A stretch of DNA of 5,448 nucleotides from an uncultured Anaerotruncus sp. Its GTDB lineage: Bacteria > Bacillota_A > Clostridia > Oscillospirales > CAG-272. Position 1 is the stretch's first letter; every line of letters starts with the position of its first letter. The stretch lies in contig CATYWI010000114.1 in NCBI GenBank assembly GCA_958414155.1, forward strand, positions 1 to 5,448. The letters are read 5' to 3'. The notes under the pieces were generated by a model, which made no database searches, was not told the origin of the DNA, and saw only the letters and a list, made by a program, of their open reading frames with translations. The position numbers and the translations under genes are program-made. Shown here in pieces: positions 5,233 through 5,448 of the stretch.

Positions 5233-5448
5233 GAGGCGTGAGCGTAAAAATTCAAAAATATTATAAAATATTCCGCGCGGATGAACAGAGGCGTTTTTAC
5301 GCCCGCCCCGCCCCCGGCGCTGACGGATGTACCGCGGACTTCGTTCTTCCGTTCCATCGCTTCGCTCCGTCACTTCTCTCTCTCACCGCAGGGCGTTCAC
5401 TTTATCCTTCTCATCTTTTTACTTTACCGGTCTCACGTCATTGACAAA
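5233..5448. other. Gene-free stretch with inverted repeats and a purine-rich tract
   Basis: No frame here gives a convincing protein. GCGTAAAAA (5242-5250) is inverted as TTTTTACGC (5294-5302) around an A/T-rich core containing TATTATAAAATATT. GGCGT-TTTT-ACGCC (5290-5303) is a local hairpin. TGACGGA (5321-5327) pairs with TCCGTCA (5366-5372), and outside it ACGCCC (5299-5304) pairs with GGGCGT (5391-5396). The minus strand from about 5340 to 5420 is purine-rich with GAGCGAAGCGA-like runs. TTGACA at 5441-5446 on the plus strand could be a -35 box for a gene beyond the edge, but its -10 is not in view. Confidence 0.5.

Noticed and set aside
5008..5373. Minus-strand open frame of 121 codons upstream of and overlapping the SPFH gene
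   Set aside because: It runs through the perfect promoter, the leader and the start of the SPFH gene in another frame, and the product is low-complexity Arg/Ser/Gly-rich.
5383..5410. Five-codon GTG leader peptide on the minus strand preceded by GAAGGA
   Set aside because: Such tiny frames arise by chance in purine-rich DNA, and no promoter or attenuator-like context was found.
5082..5444. Plus-strand open frame of 120 codons at the right end
   Set aside because: It is antisense to the SPFH N-terminus and promoter, with no ribosome binding site or motif.
5441..5446. Plus-strand TTGACA at the window end as a promoter
   Set aside because: Only the -35 would be in view; without a -10 it cannot be supported.

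Overview
The window looks like chromosomal DNA from a moderately GC-rich Firmicute, probably a gut Clostridia member of the Oscillospiraceae/Ruminococcaceae type. The basis is near-consensus vegetative (sigma-A type) promoters, mostly clear purine-rich Shine-Dalgarno sites, hairpin terminators, and protein families common in that group. The taxonomic call is inference. No rRNA, tRNA, CRISPR array, transposase or phage gene was found.

Left part (1-1114). A leftward gene of unknown function runs off the left edge. It starts at a TTG codon (241) behind an extended -10 promoter. Next comes a leftward YgjP/DUF45-type zinc metallopeptidase (421-999). Its TTGACA-N17-TAAAAT promoter ends six bases before the ATG, which predicts a leaderless mRNA. 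Back to back with it is a rightward promoter for a nitroreductase, and a 15-bp dyad overlaps the metallopeptidase -35 and extends into the gap between the two -35 boxes.

Middle part (1115-3414). A nitroreductase-family flavoprotein (1115-1636) and an HSL-type alpha/beta hydrolase (1633-2523) overlap by four bases (ATGA) and form a rightward operon. A strong hairpin at 2534-2576 separates it from a convergent small transaldolase (2594-3247). The transaldolase has its own promoter, with an A/T-rich upstream tract and a poor -35.

Right part (3415-5448). A leftward pair encodes a prohibitin-like SPFH/Band 7 membrane protein (4121-5128) and a small two-helix membrane protein with a C-terminal zinc ribbon (3415-3999). 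A long GC-rich hairpin sits between them. The SPFH gene is driven by a perfect TTGACA-N17-TATAAT promoter. Its coiled coil holds four contiguous 11-residue repeats. The last 320 bases hold this promoter, its GC-rich leader and several inverted repeats, with no convincing gene.

How the genes fit together: the nitroreductase and hydrolase look like a small redox/esterase detoxification or catabolic unit, and the transaldolase belongs to the non-oxidative pentose phosphate pathway. The SPFH plus zinc-ribbon pair may form a membrane-organising module; of everything in the window it comes closest to a little-described system. The window is otherwise ordinary housekeeping and accessory chromosome.
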